In this document: piece by piece, positions 37,125 through 46,535 of the stretch
Layout of the letters: each line of letters starts with the position of its first letter
Numbering within the stretch: position 1 is the first letter of the stretch
Source of the DNA: Pseudomonas sp. AB6
GTDB lineage: Bacteria > Pseudomonadota > Gammaproteobacteria > Pseudomonadales > Pseudomonadaceae
Direction of reading: 5' to 3'
Assembly (NCBI RefSeq): GCF_034314105.1
Contig: NZ_JAVIWJ010000001.1
Location: forward strand, 2,791,501 to 2,855,500
Length of the DNA: 64,000 nt
Notes under the pieces: model-generated
The model's database searches: none
What the model saw: the letters and a program-made list of their open reading frames with translations, nothing else
What the model was told of the DNA's origin: nothing
Translations under genes and position numbers: made by a program

Positions 37125-38039
37125 ATGTCCAGAAAATCCTCGCTTTTTAATGATCTATTTTTTATCGCCAGTAAGCTTCCATGGTGGGTCAGCGTAGCCG
37201 TTGCGGTGAGTTCTTATGGCTACCTTCACTCCGTCGCGGCCGCACCTACGCCTCTTTATTCAGACTTAAAAAATTTAAATTCGATGGTCTTTAATACGGC
37301 TTTTAAAACGTTCGCCATGTTCGGCCAATACTTACTGCCGCTAATCTTCCTTGGCGGTGCAACGGCCTCGATTTTTGGCCGCCGTAAACGACGCAATCTA
37401 CTGGCGGCGATGACCATGGCCGGTGGCAACGGCTTGGCCACTATCACTTGGCAGCAGTTCGAGTTATTGGTAGGTGAAGCGCTTCGGCATCAAGGATTTA
37501 GCGTGGTCGAAACCGGGGGAAACGGGCCCGACGGTGGTATTGATCTGATTGCGCACAAAGGTGGCGAAAAATACTTGGTGCAGTGCAAGCAATGGCGCTC
37601 ATTGCAGGTAGGCGTACCGGTGGTTAGGGAGCTGTATGGAGCGATGGCAGCCGAAGGGGCGACGGGCGGATTTGTGATCACAAGCGGCCGATTTACCGGG
37701 CCCGCAAAACAGTTCGCTTCGGGACGAAATCTACGCCTTGTGGACGGGGAACAACTGAATAAATGGATCGCAGCAAGCAAACGTTCTGGACCAAAACCAA
37801 CGTCGGCAGTGGTAGATGCGCAGCCGGGGCCATCGGGTGAAGCGGTGGTTGCAAGCGCGGCCAACGCTGTTCCGGCATCCAAAGCGCTGGTTACACCTGA
37901 TGCACCCGCATGCCCACATTGCAAACAAAAGATGGTGACCAGGGTTGCCCGCAGTGGGGCCAATGTCGGCGGCGATTTTTGGGGATGCTCTGCTTATCCG
38001 AAGTGCCGCGGCATTCGGCCAATATTTAAGACATTGTGA
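37125..38039 (+). CDS. Membrane-anchored Mrr-type restriction endonuclease
   Basis: A 304-residue fusion. Two membrane segments lie at about 18-40 and 63-83. An Mrr_cat PD-(D/E)xK nuclease domain spans about 105-220, with GPDGGIDL (D140) and VQCKQW (Q153, K155). After a Pro/Ala-rich linker there is a topoisomerase-type zinc ribbon at 262-298 (C263, C266, C288, C294; PHCKQKM ... FWGCSAYPKCRG). Mrr nucleases cut methylated or foreign DNA; the membrane anchor suggests action at the point of DNA entry, which is inference. The gene stands divergent from terZ. Confidence 0.88.
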   Translation: MSRKSSLFNDLFFIASKLPWWVSVAVAVSSYGYLHSVAAAPTPLYSDLKNLNSMVFNTAFKTFAMFGQYLLPLIFLGGATASIFGRRKRRNLLAAMTMAGGNGLATITWQQFELLVGEALRHQGFSVVETGGNGPDGGIDLIAHKGGEKYLVQCKQWRSLQVGVPVVRELYGAMAAEGATGGFVITSGRFTGPAKQFASGRNLRLVDGEQLNKWIAASKRSGPKPTSAVVDAQPGPSGEAVVASAANAVPASKALVTPDAPACPHCKQKMVTRVARSGANVGGDFWGCSAYPKCRGIRPIFKTL

Positions 38040-38120
38040 CGCGAAAGTTCGCGTGGTTATCACAAAAAAATGTTGGAGCGGGGCCGCAGCAGATTAGGAC
38101 CGACAGCCTCACTCCCGACC

Positions 38121-39800
38121 TCAAATTCTGAATTGACGAACCAGCCCACCGAGGCGACTACCCAGTTCCGTCAGGCTCCTTGAAGTCTGTGCGCCGCTTT
38201 GTGCATCGCCCGCTACGACGTCTGCTGCTTGGGCGATCTGAGTCATGCTGCGACTCACTTCTTCGGCCACGGCAGTCTGTTCCTCCGATGCACTGGCGAT
38301 CTGGGCGTTCATGTCATTGATGGTCTCGATCAACGCGCCGATGGCGTCCAGCGACACCCCGGCCTGGTTCGCCAGTTCACCTGTGGTTTTGCCGGTTTCA
38401 CTTGAGCGACCCATGGCAACCACGGCGTCCAGCGTGCCTTTTTGCAGCAAGCTGATCATCTCGTGAATTTCTTGAGTGCTTTTTTGCGTGCGGCTGGCCA
38501 GGGCGCGAACTTCGTCGGCAACGACGGCGAACCCTCGACCGGCGTCGCCCGCGCGTGCGGCTTCAATAGCAGCGTTCAGGGCTAGCAAGTTGGTCTGTTC
38601 GGCGATGGATCGAATCACGTCCACTACGCTGGCAATCGACTGCACGTCGTTGCGCAGGTTGTCCAGCGATGAGCTACTTTGCCCGATATCGCCGATCAAG
38701 GAGTGGATGCTATGGATACTTTTACTCACGACGTCTTTCGCTTGCGCCCCCACTTCGCTGGTTTTCTTGGCGGCCTGCGAAGCACCCTGTGCGCTGACGG
38801 CGACCTGCTGAGCGGCGGCCGACATTTCATGGATGGCCGTGGCGACCTGATCCGTTTCCTGGCGCTGCTGATCCATGGCGTGCTCTGAGCGTTGCGCCTG
38901 GGATGACATATTGCCCACCAGCGACGTCAGTTGCTCTGTCATCTCCGCGATCTGGCGCACGAGGCCATGGACCTTTTCGACAAATAGATTAAACGAGTTT
39001 GCCAGTGCACCGAGCTCGTCGCTGCTGGTGACCGGCAGGCGGCGGGTCAGGTCACCATCACCTGCGGCGATGTCATCGAGGTTCTTTTTGATCGCGAGGA
39101 CCGGTTTGACGATGCTGTTGCCTAACCACACGCCAATAACAGCAACCAGTAGCAGCAATCCCGCGGCAATGACCAGAATAAACGCGGTGTATGAGCCAAT
39201 CCGGCCATGGCGGTCACTGGCAATGGTTTGGACCTGCACGGCGATATCGTCGAGGTTCACTTGGGTGCCAAAAACCAGATCCCACTTGTCCAGGTAAACG
39301 GTGTAGCCCAGCTTTGGCACTGGCTTGGCACTGCCTGGCGTCTGCCAGTCATAACGGAAATAATGAGTGCCCGACTTACCCGCCTCCACTAACCCACGGA
39401 TAACATAAACGCCGTTGGCGTCCTGACTGTCGATAAAACTTTTGCCGATATCGAGGTCTTTGTCGGCCCAAAACACTCGAACACTTGCCGAGTTATAGCC
39501 GTAGAAGTAACTCTGCTTGTCATAAATCAACGTCCGAAGAACTTTTACGGCGTTGGCTCGCGCCTCAAGATCGCCGGGTTGCGATGCGTCGTAGATCGGT
39601 TGAATCGCCGCCATGGCGATTTCCAAATAATGTTTGAGTGAAACTTTTCGCTCCTCGATCAGCAGCGAGCGCGTCTGCTCAACCTCCTCGGACGCCAGCT
39701 TTTGCAGGACCACATAAGTGATGCAACTGATTACCGCGGCCAGTAACAGGCTCGGAATGATCGCAAGAAGGATAACTTTACTGCGTAAATTAAGCGCCAC
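38121..39800 (-). CDS. Methyl-accepting chemotaxis protein with Cache sensor
   Basis: A 559-residue chemoreceptor. It has an N-terminal membrane segment (about 7-30), a periplasmic single-Cache domain (about 35-190, with [19 protein letters not shown] and [20 protein letters not shown]), a second membrane segment (about 200-225), HAMP, and a cytoplasmic signalling domain with the CheA/CheW hairpin [19 protein letters not shown]. The Cache type often senses short organic acids. The ligand here is unknown. It is monocistronic, and nothing links it to its neighbours. Confidence 0.92.
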   Translation of the reverse strand: MALNLRSKVILLAIIPSLLLAAVISCITYVVLQKLASEEVEQTRSLLIEERKVSLKHYLEIAMAAIQPIYDASQPGDLEARANAVKVLRTLIYDKQSYFYGYNSASVRVFWADKDLDIGKSFIDSQDANGVYVIRGLVEAGKSGTHYFRYDWQTPGSAKPVPKLGYTVYLDKWDLVFGTQVNLDDIAVQVQTIASDRHGRIGSYTAFILVIAAGLLLLVAVIGVWLGNSIVKPVLAIKKNLDDIAAGDGDLTRRLPVTSSDELGALANSFNLFVEKVHGLVRQIAEMTEQLTSLVGNMSSQAQRSEHAMDQQRQETDQVATAIHEMSAAAQQVAVSAQGASQAAKKTSEVGAQAKDVVSKSIHSIHSLIGDIGQSSSSLDNLRNDVQSIASVVDVIRSIAEQTNLLALNAAIEAARAGDAGRGFAVVADEVRALASRTQKSTQEIHEMISLLQKGTLDAVVAMGRSSETGKTTGELANQAGVSLDAIGALIETINDMNAQIASASEEQTAVAEEVSRSMTQIAQAADVVAGDAQSGAQTSRSLTELGSRLGGLVRQFRI

Positions 39801-39919
39801 GAGGGGGTTCGCCTCAGTCAGGAGATAGTATTTTATAAGAAGGATTGTCCCCGTTTTTTATGAACGTAAATACGTCCGATACGGTTCTAATAAATAGGGA
39901 ATTAGACAGGAGGTGAATA

Positions 39920-40039
39920 ATGGTTCCAATCATAAAAGACCGGGTAGATAAGTCAACCAGCCATCATCTTAAGAATGATAAATCGAGCATAAAATTGTTG
40001 GAGGGACCCAAGGCCGCGACTCGACGGGAAACGGGGTAG
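39920..40039 (+). CDS. Candidate small ORF (39 residues)
   Basis: A 40-codon frame starts with ATG 6 bases after an ideal ribosome binding site (AGGAGGTGA at 39908-39916). It ends with TAG directly next to the stop of the convergent LysR gene. The peptide is basic (begins MVPIIKDRVDKS, ends RRETG) with no membrane segment. The perfect Shine-Dalgarno is the only evidence, so this may be a real small protein or chance. No homologue is known to me. Confidence 0.4.
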   Translation: MVPIIKDRVDKSTSHHLKNDKSSIKLLEGPKAATRRETG

Positions 40040-40948
40040 CTAGTTAATGGATAACACCGCCGAAAGTTGCTCGACCAGCCCGTGGACTTTGGGCAACGTT
40101 TCGCGGCTGCGCGGCCAAGCCAAATACAGGGTCAACCCTTGCGTCGCGAAGTCGGGGAGAATCTCCACCAGCTCGCCGTTGTGCAACTGTTCTTTTATCA
40201 GCCAGGTCGCGAATTGTGCGATTCCGCTGCCCGCCATCACCGCCGAGACCAACGCTTCCGCATTTCCTACAACAATCCGGCCAGCGATGGGCCGAGACAG
40301 CGTTTTGCCGGCGCCGTCAGCAAAAAACCAAGGACTGCTACTGCCGTCTGCTTTGCCATATAAGACGCAAGCATGCTCGGCCAAATCCTCAATACTCCGC
40401 GGACGGCCACGTTGCGCAATATAAGCAGGAGATGCACAAAAAATGACCCGCTCGGTTCCCAAACCCCGATGGTTCAGCGCTCCGGGCCAAGCATCTGGAC
40501 CCCCGAGGCGCACCGACAGGTCAATGCGCTCTTCAAGCAAATCGACAAAGCGATCCGTAAACGAGATGTACGCTCGCAGGTTAGGGTAGTGCTCGACGAA
40601 GGCCAAAATCAGCGGCATTACATGGAGCCGCCCGTAAGAAGTCGGCAGGTCTATACGTAAGTTGCCAGAAGGTTCGGCACGCTGGGCGGCCAGCTCGGTT
40701 TCGGCGTCTTCAAGATCTCCAAGGACTCGCGTGCACACGCTGTAGTAAGTCGTTCCCGCTTCTGTCAGCGCCAAACTACGAGTGGTGCGTTCAAACAGGC
40801 GCGTGCCAAGCCGCTCTTCTAACCGAGCGATTCCTTTGCTAACGGCCGAGTTGCTGAGGTTCAAACGTTCGGCGGCCCCCGTAAAACTGCCTGCGTTGGC
40901 AACCGCGACGAACATGGCGATGCCTTTGAGTCGTTCAGTCGTGGACAT
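40040..40948 (-). CDS. LysR family transcriptional regulator
   Basis: A 302-residue LysR protein with an N-terminal winged helix (FVAVANAGSFTGAAERLNLSNSAVSKGIARLEERLGTRLFERTTR shows the helix-turn-helix) and a periplasmic-binding-like effector domain from about residue 90. The C-terminal LYLAWPRSRETLPKVHGLVEQL is typical of the CrgA/AaeR-like subgroup. It is divergent from the MFS gene 103 bases away, the standard arrangement for a LysR regulator and its target exporter. The effector is unknown. Confidence 0.92.
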   Translation of the reverse strand: MSTTERLKGIAMFVAVANAGSFTGAAERLNLSNSAVSKGIARLEERLGTRLFERTTRSLALTEAGTTYYSVCTRVLGDLEDAETELAAQRAEPSGNLRIDLPTSYGRLHVMPLILAFVEHYPNLRAYISFTDRFVDLLEERIDLSVRLGGPDAWPGALNHRGLGTERVIFCASPAYIAQRGRPRSIEDLAEHACVLYGKADGSSSPWFFADGAGKTLSRPIAGRIVVGNAEALVSAVMAGSGIAQFATWLIKEQLHNGELVEILPDFATQGLTLYLAWPRSRETLPKVHGLVEQLSAVLSIN

Positions 40949-41051
40949 GGTGAGGGAGGGCTATTAGTGAACTGAATTCAACAGTGTACGGAAAAATGAC
41001 CAGCGATAAGAATTTGATTCTTCAATAGGCTTTCAGCTCTTAATAAACCGG

Positions 41052-42299
41052 GTGTGTGACATGTCTTCTTTGGATTCGACCGTTTCGCCCACTGCCTTGA
41101 ACGCCGCGAGCGAGGGCAGCGGTTTGGCGATCCTTATCCTGGCGCTGGCCGGATTCGTCATTGTGACCACCGAATTTTTAATCATCGGTTTGTTGCCCGG
41201 TCTGGCCCGCGACCTGCAAATTTCCATCTCCACGGCGGGGCTGCTGGTCACCCTTTTTGCGTTCACGGTGATGCTGTGCGGGCCACCCCTAACCGCGATG
41301 CTGTCGCATCTTGACCGCAAACGCATGTTTGTAGCCATCTTGTTGATATTTGCTGCCTCCAGCGCATTGGCTGCGCTTTCAAGCAATATTTGGGTGCTGG
41401 CATTGGCGCGGTTCATTCCGGCGTTAGCGCTTCCAGTGTTTTGGGGCACGGCCAGTGAAACCGCTGGGATGTTGGCCGGCCCAGAGCACGCTGGGCGCGC
41501 GGTATCACGCATCTACCTGGGTATTTCAGCCGCCATGTTATTTGGCATTCCATTGGGCACCCTGTTTTCCGAAGCGGTAGGCTGGCGTGGAGCGTTCTGG
41601 GGCTTGGCCATCCTTTCACTGGTGATGGCGCTGTTGTTGTGGGCGTACATGCCTAAAACGGCATCGACGCAAAAAGTTCGGCTCGCGGAACAAGTCAAGA
41701 TTCTGGCCGACCCAACGTTCATTGCCCATCTGCTGCTGTCGATTCTGTTGTTCACTTCAATGTTCACGGCCTACACGTACCTGGCCGACACCTTGGAACG
41801 CGTCGCCGGTGTCGCTTCTGCGCAAGTGGGCTGGTGGCTGATGGGCTTCGGCGCGGTCGGGTTGATCGGGAATTGGCTGGGAGGACATTTCGTGGATCGC
41901 AGTCCGCTAGGCTCGACCTTGGTGTTTGCGCTGTTATTGGGTTTGGGCATGAGCGCAACCGTTCCGGCAGCAGGTTCGTTACCTTTTCTGGGTGTGGTGT
42001 TGCTGGTGTGGGGTATAGCCCATACCGCGCTGTTTCCTATTTGCCAGATTCGCGTTATGAAAGCGGCGCCGCAGGCTCAGGCACTGGCAGGTACGCTGAA
42101 TGTCTCAGCGGCGAATGCAGGTATCGGGCTTGGTTCGATCATCGGCGGTCTCACCATAGAGCAATGGGGGCTGGGCACGATCGGTTATGTCGCGACGGCT
42201 GTCGCGGTGTTAGCGCTGATCATGGTCTGGGTCACGTCGCGACTCAGCGAACCCACTCCTGTTGATTTACCCTTTGTTCGTGGGGCTAGCAGGTTATAA
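41052..42299 (+). CDS. MFS transporter with altered C-terminus
   Basis: A 415-residue major facilitator with 12 predicted membrane helices. It resembles the arabinose/sugar efflux or chloramphenicol-type exporters (TTEFLIIGLLPGLARDLQIS at helix 1, LDRKRMFVAILL at the loop 2-3 motif). It is probably controlled by the divergent LysR gene. The last dozen residues (VDLPFVRGASRL) lie in DNA that reads in another frame as the remnant of a MASE2-GGDEF gene. The native stop seems to have been lost at a junction near 42255-42262. Function should be kept because the tail follows the last helix. Confidence 0.88.
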   Translation: MCDMSSLDSTVSPTALNAASEGSGLAILILALAGFVIVTTEFLIIGLLPGLARDLQISISTAGLLVTLFAFTVMLCGPPLTAMLSHLDRKRMFVAILLIFAASSALAALSSNIWVLALARFIPALALPVFWGTASETAGMLAGPEHAGRAVSRIYLGISAAMLFGIPLGTLFSEAVGWRGAFWGLAILSLVMALLLWAYMPKTASTQKVRLAEQVKILADPTFIAHLLLSILLFTSMFTAYTYLADTLERVAGVASAQVGWWLMGFGAVGLIGNWLGGHFVDRSPLGSTLVFALLLGLGMSATVPAAGSLPFLGVVLLVWGIAHTALFPICQIRVMKAAPQAQALAGTLNVSAANAGIGLGSIIGGLTIEQWGLGTIGYVATAVAVLALIMVWVTSRLSEPTPVDLPFVRGASRL

Positions 42300-42879
42300 A
42301 TTGGCGGTTAAGTTATCCGAGCATAAAAACCAGTTGGGCATACTAAGTCGCACCGACAGCCTCACCGGCCTGCTCAACCATGGCACTTGGAAAGATCTGT
42401 TGCAGCTTGAGTACGGCACCTGCCAGGCAATGAACCGCTCGACTACTATTGCGCTGATTGATATCGACCATTTCAAAACAATTAATGATACCCACGGCCA
42501 TATTGTCGGCGACAACGTACTCAAACAACTCAGTACCGAACTGGTTAAAAACCTGCGCGACACTGACCTCGCCGGACGTTATGGCGGCGACGAGTTCTGC
42601 ATCCTTTTGCCCGACACATCTCTCATCCAAGCCACGGAAATCCTTGAACGCTTGCGCCAAACCGTCAACCACCACCATGACCCACTCACCCCCAGCCTGA
42701 CCATGAGCTTGAGTATCGGCATCGCCGCCTATAAGCCTCACTTCAGTGATGCCGGCGCATGGCTTAACGAAGCTGACAAAGCCCTGTACGCCGCAAAAAG
42801 TACCGGGCGCAACAAGATCAACCTCGCGCCGGTTGAATCGATTGTATTTACGTGTGCCCTCGGCACTGAAATAGGTTGA
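42262..42879 (+). pseudogene. 5'-truncated MASE2-GGDEF diguanylate cyclase
   Basis: The frame of 205 codons (only a TTG at its start) begins inside the last helix of a MASE2-like membrane domain (IYPLFVGLAGYKLAVKLSEH). It continues into a full GGDEF domain: RTDSLTGLLNHGTWK, DIDHFKTINDTHGH, I-site RDTD, then RYGGDEFCILLPD. Catalytic and inhibitory residues are intact, but about 130 residues of membrane anchor are missing and there is no ribosome binding site. The 5' end overlaps the MFS gene by 38 bases, so the gene was probably cut by a deletion that fused both loci. It might be translated at low level by coupling. Confidence 0.8.
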
Positions 42880-42937
42880 TGCCGCATTCCCGGGACGGGT
42901 GCATCATTCCTCATATATCGAGCTCGGATTGACACAC

Positions 42938-44206
42938 TCAATAGTGACTATCTGTTCGGATAAAACCGGGGAATAACCCGAACACTTCCACGCCGTCTGA
43001 AGTTGCCTGGCCTATGGACACATCAACCCGTCGAGTTTGTTTCTCGGGAGTGCGTCGGTAGTTGACGAAGTGCTGGCCGTTGTCTTCGCTGAGGGCGTCT
43101 GGGGGGACGACGATAGCGCTGGGGTTTTGGTAGGTGATGATCGACAATCGGGCGCTCATGCCCAAACGGATGCGTTGTTGCTGCGGCGCGTTCAGGGGAG
43201 GCAAGGCAACGGCGAGTTCGTAAGAGGCTCCACTACCTTGCAGCTCGGACTGCAACACTTGTGACCCAACCGAGGTAATCGTGCCGTTGAGAAGGATGCC
43301 TGCAAAGCCGTCTCCGACGATGTCCACCGGCTGGCCTTCGCGCAGTTGGTTAATATCGCCCTCATCGACCTTGGCCACCACTTGCAACCGTTCCAGGTTG
43401 GCCAGTGCGAACAGCGGCTGACCCGGACTCACGCGGGCGCCTTGTTGCACGGGGCGGGCGTTGGTTTCAGCATCGTTGCCAGGCACACGAACAATGATTC
43501 CGGCGAAGGGCGCGCTGACGTCCCGTTGTGCTTCCAATGCCAACAACGCTTGATATTTTGCTGACGCATTGGCCAGTTGCATATCGGCGATCTGGCGATT
43601 CTCACCGAGGGCCTTTGCGCTCACATCCTTTAGCTCGGCGTGGGCCGCCTTCAGGTCCAGGCGCTGCGTCTGCGCCTGCTGGGTCAGGGCGTCGACTTCC
43701 ATGCGCGGCACAATTCCGCGATCCAGCAGCACGCGGGTTTCTTTGAGTTTGCGTTCGGTGTCATCCAGGCTCAGTTGGCTGGTACTCACAGCCCTTCGCG
43801 CTCGCGCCATGTCCTGACCGTGAGCCCAATGCTGCAAATCCTGTACCGCTCGCCGGGCTTTGAGCTGCTCTGCCAGTGCGTCTCGCAATTGGATTTGCAA
43901 CAGCGTGGTGTCGAGGCGCAGTAGCACCTGACCACGCTCGACACGCTGCCCCTCGACGACATTTTTCTCTGCCACGGTGCCGTCGAACGGTGCGGAAAGT
44001 GTCAGCAGCGACCCCGGCGCTATGCGCCCGACCATACCAATCCTTTGTACCAAAGGCGCTGTTGCAACGGGTAGCCAATGTCCTGTGTTTGCGGTCGCGG
44101 GTTGCGCACTTATGTACGCAAACAGGCCTAGGGCACTTATTAGCATGCTGCCAACAAGCCCTGCGGTTTTTAACGACCGATAGCGGTTAACGGGTCGATC
44201 AGTCAT
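42938..44206 (-). CDS. MacA/HlyD-type periplasmic adaptor of an ABC exporter
   Basis: A 422-residue membrane fusion protein. It has one N-terminal membrane segment (about 13-32), a lipoyl/barrel-sandwich hybrid domain split around a long coiled-coil hairpin (about 100-210, many Gln/Arg/Ala), then beta-barrel parts (GSLLTLSAPFDGTVAEKNVVEGQ and DVSAPFAGIIVRVPG are the two lipoyl halves). It should link the inner-membrane permease to the TolC-like channel. The start overlaps the stop of the outer-membrane gene by 8 bases. It is the last gene of the five-gene exporter operon. Confidence 0.9.
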   Translation of the reverse strand: MTDRPVNRYRSLKTAGLVGSMLISALGLFAYISAQPATANTGHWLPVATAPLVQRIGMVGRIAPGSLLTLSAPFDGTVAEKNVVEGQRVERGQVLLRLDTTLLQIQLRDALAEQLKARRAVQDLQHWAHGQDMARARRAVSTSQLSLDDTERKLKETRVLLDRGIVPRMEVDALTQQAQTQRLDLKAAHAELKDVSAKALGENRQIADMQLANASAKYQALLALEAQRDVSAPFAGIIVRVPGNDAETNARPVQQGARVSPGQPLFALANLERLQVVAKVDEGDINQLREGQPVDIVGDGFAGILLNGTITSVGSQVLQSELQGSGASYELAVALPPLNAPQQQRIRLGMSARLSIITYQNPSAIVVPPDALSEDNGQHFVNYRRTPEKQTRRVDVSIGQATSDGVEVFGLFPGFIRTDSHY

Positions 44207-45767
44207 TCAGGGCTATCTCCCAGCTGTGCAACGTCATGCCCAGGCTTTCATCGAGCTGGGTTTGGGCGTTGAGGTAAGCAATTTGGGCGTTGAGCGTGGC
44301 GTTATCAGCCCGGCGCAAGTCCGCCTCGAAACTGAGCACCTGAAAGTTGCTGGAACGGCCGAGTTGCAGCTTGTCGCGCTCAATGTCCAGCTTGCGTTGC
44401 GAGAGTTGTCGAACCCGCTGGGCGATTTCGTATTGCCGCCATCGCGTGCTCATGTCGCGTATTCCGTTGCTGACGCTCTGCTCCAGCACTTGCCGAGCCT
44501 TGGCCCGCTCAATGGCGTGACTCTCCACCGCAACCTGCGCGGTCACCGCTCGCTGGCGGGCGGTCAGATCGCCGATGGGCATGCTCAACTGAATACCCGC
44601 GTAGCTGCGCCACGCCCTGTCAACATAGCGTTGCTTGGTACCTGGTCGATTACTTGACTGGCTCGCACCGCCGATTAGCGAAACGTCCCACAACCGTGAG
44701 TTCTGGGCGACGCGCAGGTTAATTTCGGCCTGCTCGCCGGCAATCATTAGTTGCAAGTACTTCGGTTGCTGGGCCTGCGCCACGCGCAGTGCCTGCTGTC
44801 GGTCCATCTCCAGGCGTTCGACCTTGAGCACTTCACTGGCTCTTAGCCGAGTGCCTTGGTCCAAGGCCAATAATTCCAGCAAAGCCAACCGACTTTGATC
44901 CAGTTGATTCGCGGTCTCTTCAACACCCAACTCTTGGCTGGCCAGATCCGCCTCGGTTTGCACACTTTCAAATTCGGCCATTCGCCCGGACGCAATCAGG
45001 GCCTTGTTAACCTCCAGCAATTGTCGAGAACGGGTCAAAGCAGTCTGGGCAATTCGCTGCTGTTCCTGGGCCTTCAATAACTCTCGGTAAGCCGAGACGA
45101 TCTGGGTGACAGTTTGGGAAACCGTCGCTTTCAAAAGGAGCTGATTGTGCTGCTCGCTCAAGCGCGCCAAGCGAACAGGCGCGGTGACGATCTCGCGCCC
45201 CGCCCCCTTTAGCAGCGGTTGAACCACTTCGAATGCCAGGCCGTTATCCCGTTTCCGTCCATGTTGGTTGGCCTGATTGAAATGCTGAGTCCACGACAGA
45301 CTGAACTGAGTTCCCCACTCATTGAGCAACTTCGCTGAGGGCGTCAGGCTGTAATCGCGATGACGATCCTCATGCCCACGGTTCGTCACGTATTTGCTGA
45401 TGATCTCCGCTTGCGGTCTGAAAGCGTCTTGTACCACCCGCAGGTCGAATTTTTGAACCACACGCTGTAGATACGCGCTACGAATGCTGCGGTTATCGCG
45501 TAAACCCAGGTAAACAGCGTCTGCCAGAGTAAGGTCAACCGATAACGTGGACACTGATGCCGCGCTGACGAATGCCATACTTGGTTGCGCAGCGTGAACC
45601 TGGGTTGACCCGCTCACGCTATTGGGAGTCAATAAAGCCGCCAGTGAAACGACATGCACAAGGGCAGCAACAATCCACCAACGTTTGCACCCCAAAGCGC
45701 CATTAGTCTTGCACCGCTCACGCCGCCTCTGCCCATGCGAATTTATGAAAGGGAATCTTCCAGTCAT
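44199..45767 (-). CDS. TolC-like outer-membrane efflux protein
   Basis: A 522-residue outer-membrane factor with an unusually long, basic N-terminus before the membrane/signal segment (about 28-50, WWIVAALVHVVSLAALL). The body has two OEP repeats with long alpha-helical stretches and family patterns (ADAVYLGLRDNRSIRSAYL, VVQPLLKGAGREIV). The GDLTARQR segment is typical of the second half. It should form the outer-membrane channel for the adjacent MacAB-like parts. Start 45767 lies 10 bases after the 235-residue gene. A shorter start is possible because the leader is atypical. Confidence 0.88.
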   Translation of the reverse strand: MTGRFPFINSHGQRRRERCKTNGALGCKRWWIVAALVHVVSLAALLTPNSVSGSTQVHAAQPSMAFVSAASVSTLSVDLTLADAVYLGLRDNRSIRSAYLQRVVQKFDLRVVQDAFRPQAEIISKYVTNRGHEDRHRDYSLTPSAKLLNEWGTQFSLSWTQHFNQANQHGRKRDNGLAFEVVQPLLKGAGREIVTAPVRLARLSEQHNQLLLKATVSQTVTQIVSAYRELLKAQEQQRIAQTALTRSRQLLEVNKALIASGRMAEFESVQTEADLASQELGVEETANQLDQSRLALLELLALDQGTRLRASEVLKVERLEMDRQQALRVAQAQQPKYLQLMIAGEQAEINLRVAQNSRLWDVSLIGGASQSSNRPGTKQRYVDRAWRSYAGIQLSMPIGDLTARQRAVTAQVAVESHAIERAKARQVLEQSVSNGIRDMSTRWRQYEIAQRVRQLSQRKLDIERDKLQLGRSSNFQVLSFEADLRRADNATLNAQIAYLNAQTQLDESLGMTLHSWEIALND

Positions 45768-45777
45768 TTGCAGGTTT

Positions 45778-46485
45778 TCATTTGCGCGCTCCCAGACTTG
45801 CCAACAGGCTTTCCGGCGTTTGCTCGGTGAAGATCACGCTCAGCGGCTTACTCAGTTTCAATGGACCGTAAAGCTTTTCTTCTCGGTCTAGATAGCTCTG
45901 CTGAACGTCGCGATACCCATCCTGATAAATGCTCTGTTCTATGGGCATCAATGCGTCAAAGTGTTCGAGCAAACCCCGAAATACCAATCGCCTTTCAACG
46001 GTGTGATAAGTGGTTGCGATCAATTTGATGAAATAGAGACTGTCCAGGGACCGAAGCGCCTCATTAGCCGCGTAACGCTCAGCAAGGTTAGAGCGACCTG
46101 AGTCGTCATAGACCAGGCAACACAACGCCTGCCTAGATAGGTCCGTGAACGGGTTTTCCGCGTAGGCCCTGCGATGATGCCTGGCCAGCGCAAATTCAAC
46201 CGCTTGATCCGTCTGGGTCCGAGGCGTTGCGGGGTCAGGCTCGGGCAATGCCTGAATATAGGGGGCTTGGCGTCCCTGCTCGGCCACTTGGGTCGAGAAT
46301 GCCGCGAACAGGCCTGCGGGACCGACAAGATCAGTGTGTAATTTGAGCCGTTGTTTTTTTGAAAGCAGTGCTTGTCGTGCAGCTAACTCCGAACAATCTA
46401 ACGCCTCCCTTACTTCGGCAGTGCAGGGATGAATCTGCGGATGGGCGGCAACGCATACATCGGTATCGAACATTGAAACAGTCAC
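45778..46485 (-). CDS. Unrecognised 235-residue protein inside the exporter operon
   Basis: The frame starts at GTG, 7 bases after GGAG, and lies between the permease (50 bases) and outer-membrane factor (10 bases) genes, so it is an integral part of the operon. The protein has no signal peptide or membrane helix, so it should be cytosolic. It is largely helical, with SKKQRLKLHTDLVGPAGLFAAF, an aromatic stretch LDSLYFIKLIATTYHTVERRLVF and YDDSGRSNLAERYAANEAL. Cys residues occur near the N-terminus and as a CC pair at about 121. I do not recognise a family. It could tailor, recruit or immunise against the exported compound. Confidence 0.75.
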   Translation of the reverse strand: MTVSMFDTDVCVAAHPQIHPCTAEVREALDCSELAARQALLSKKQRLKLHTDLVGPAGLFAAFSTQVAEQGRQAPYIQALPEPDPATPRTQTDQAVEFALARHHRRAYAENPFTDLSRQALCCLVYDDSGRSNLAERYAANEALRSLDSLYFIKLIATTYHTVERRLVFRGLLEHFDALMPIEQSIYQDGYRDVQQSYLDREEKLYGPLKLSKPLSVIFTEQTPESLLASLGARK

Positions 46486-46535
46486 GTGATTACTCCACTT
46501 TTTATTAACAAAGACTTCCAGGTCTTGTGTTTCGA

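Noticed and set aside
41834..42265. 143-codon frame inside the MFS gene
   Set aside because: Arg/His-rich shadow of the MFS coding frame with no start signal.
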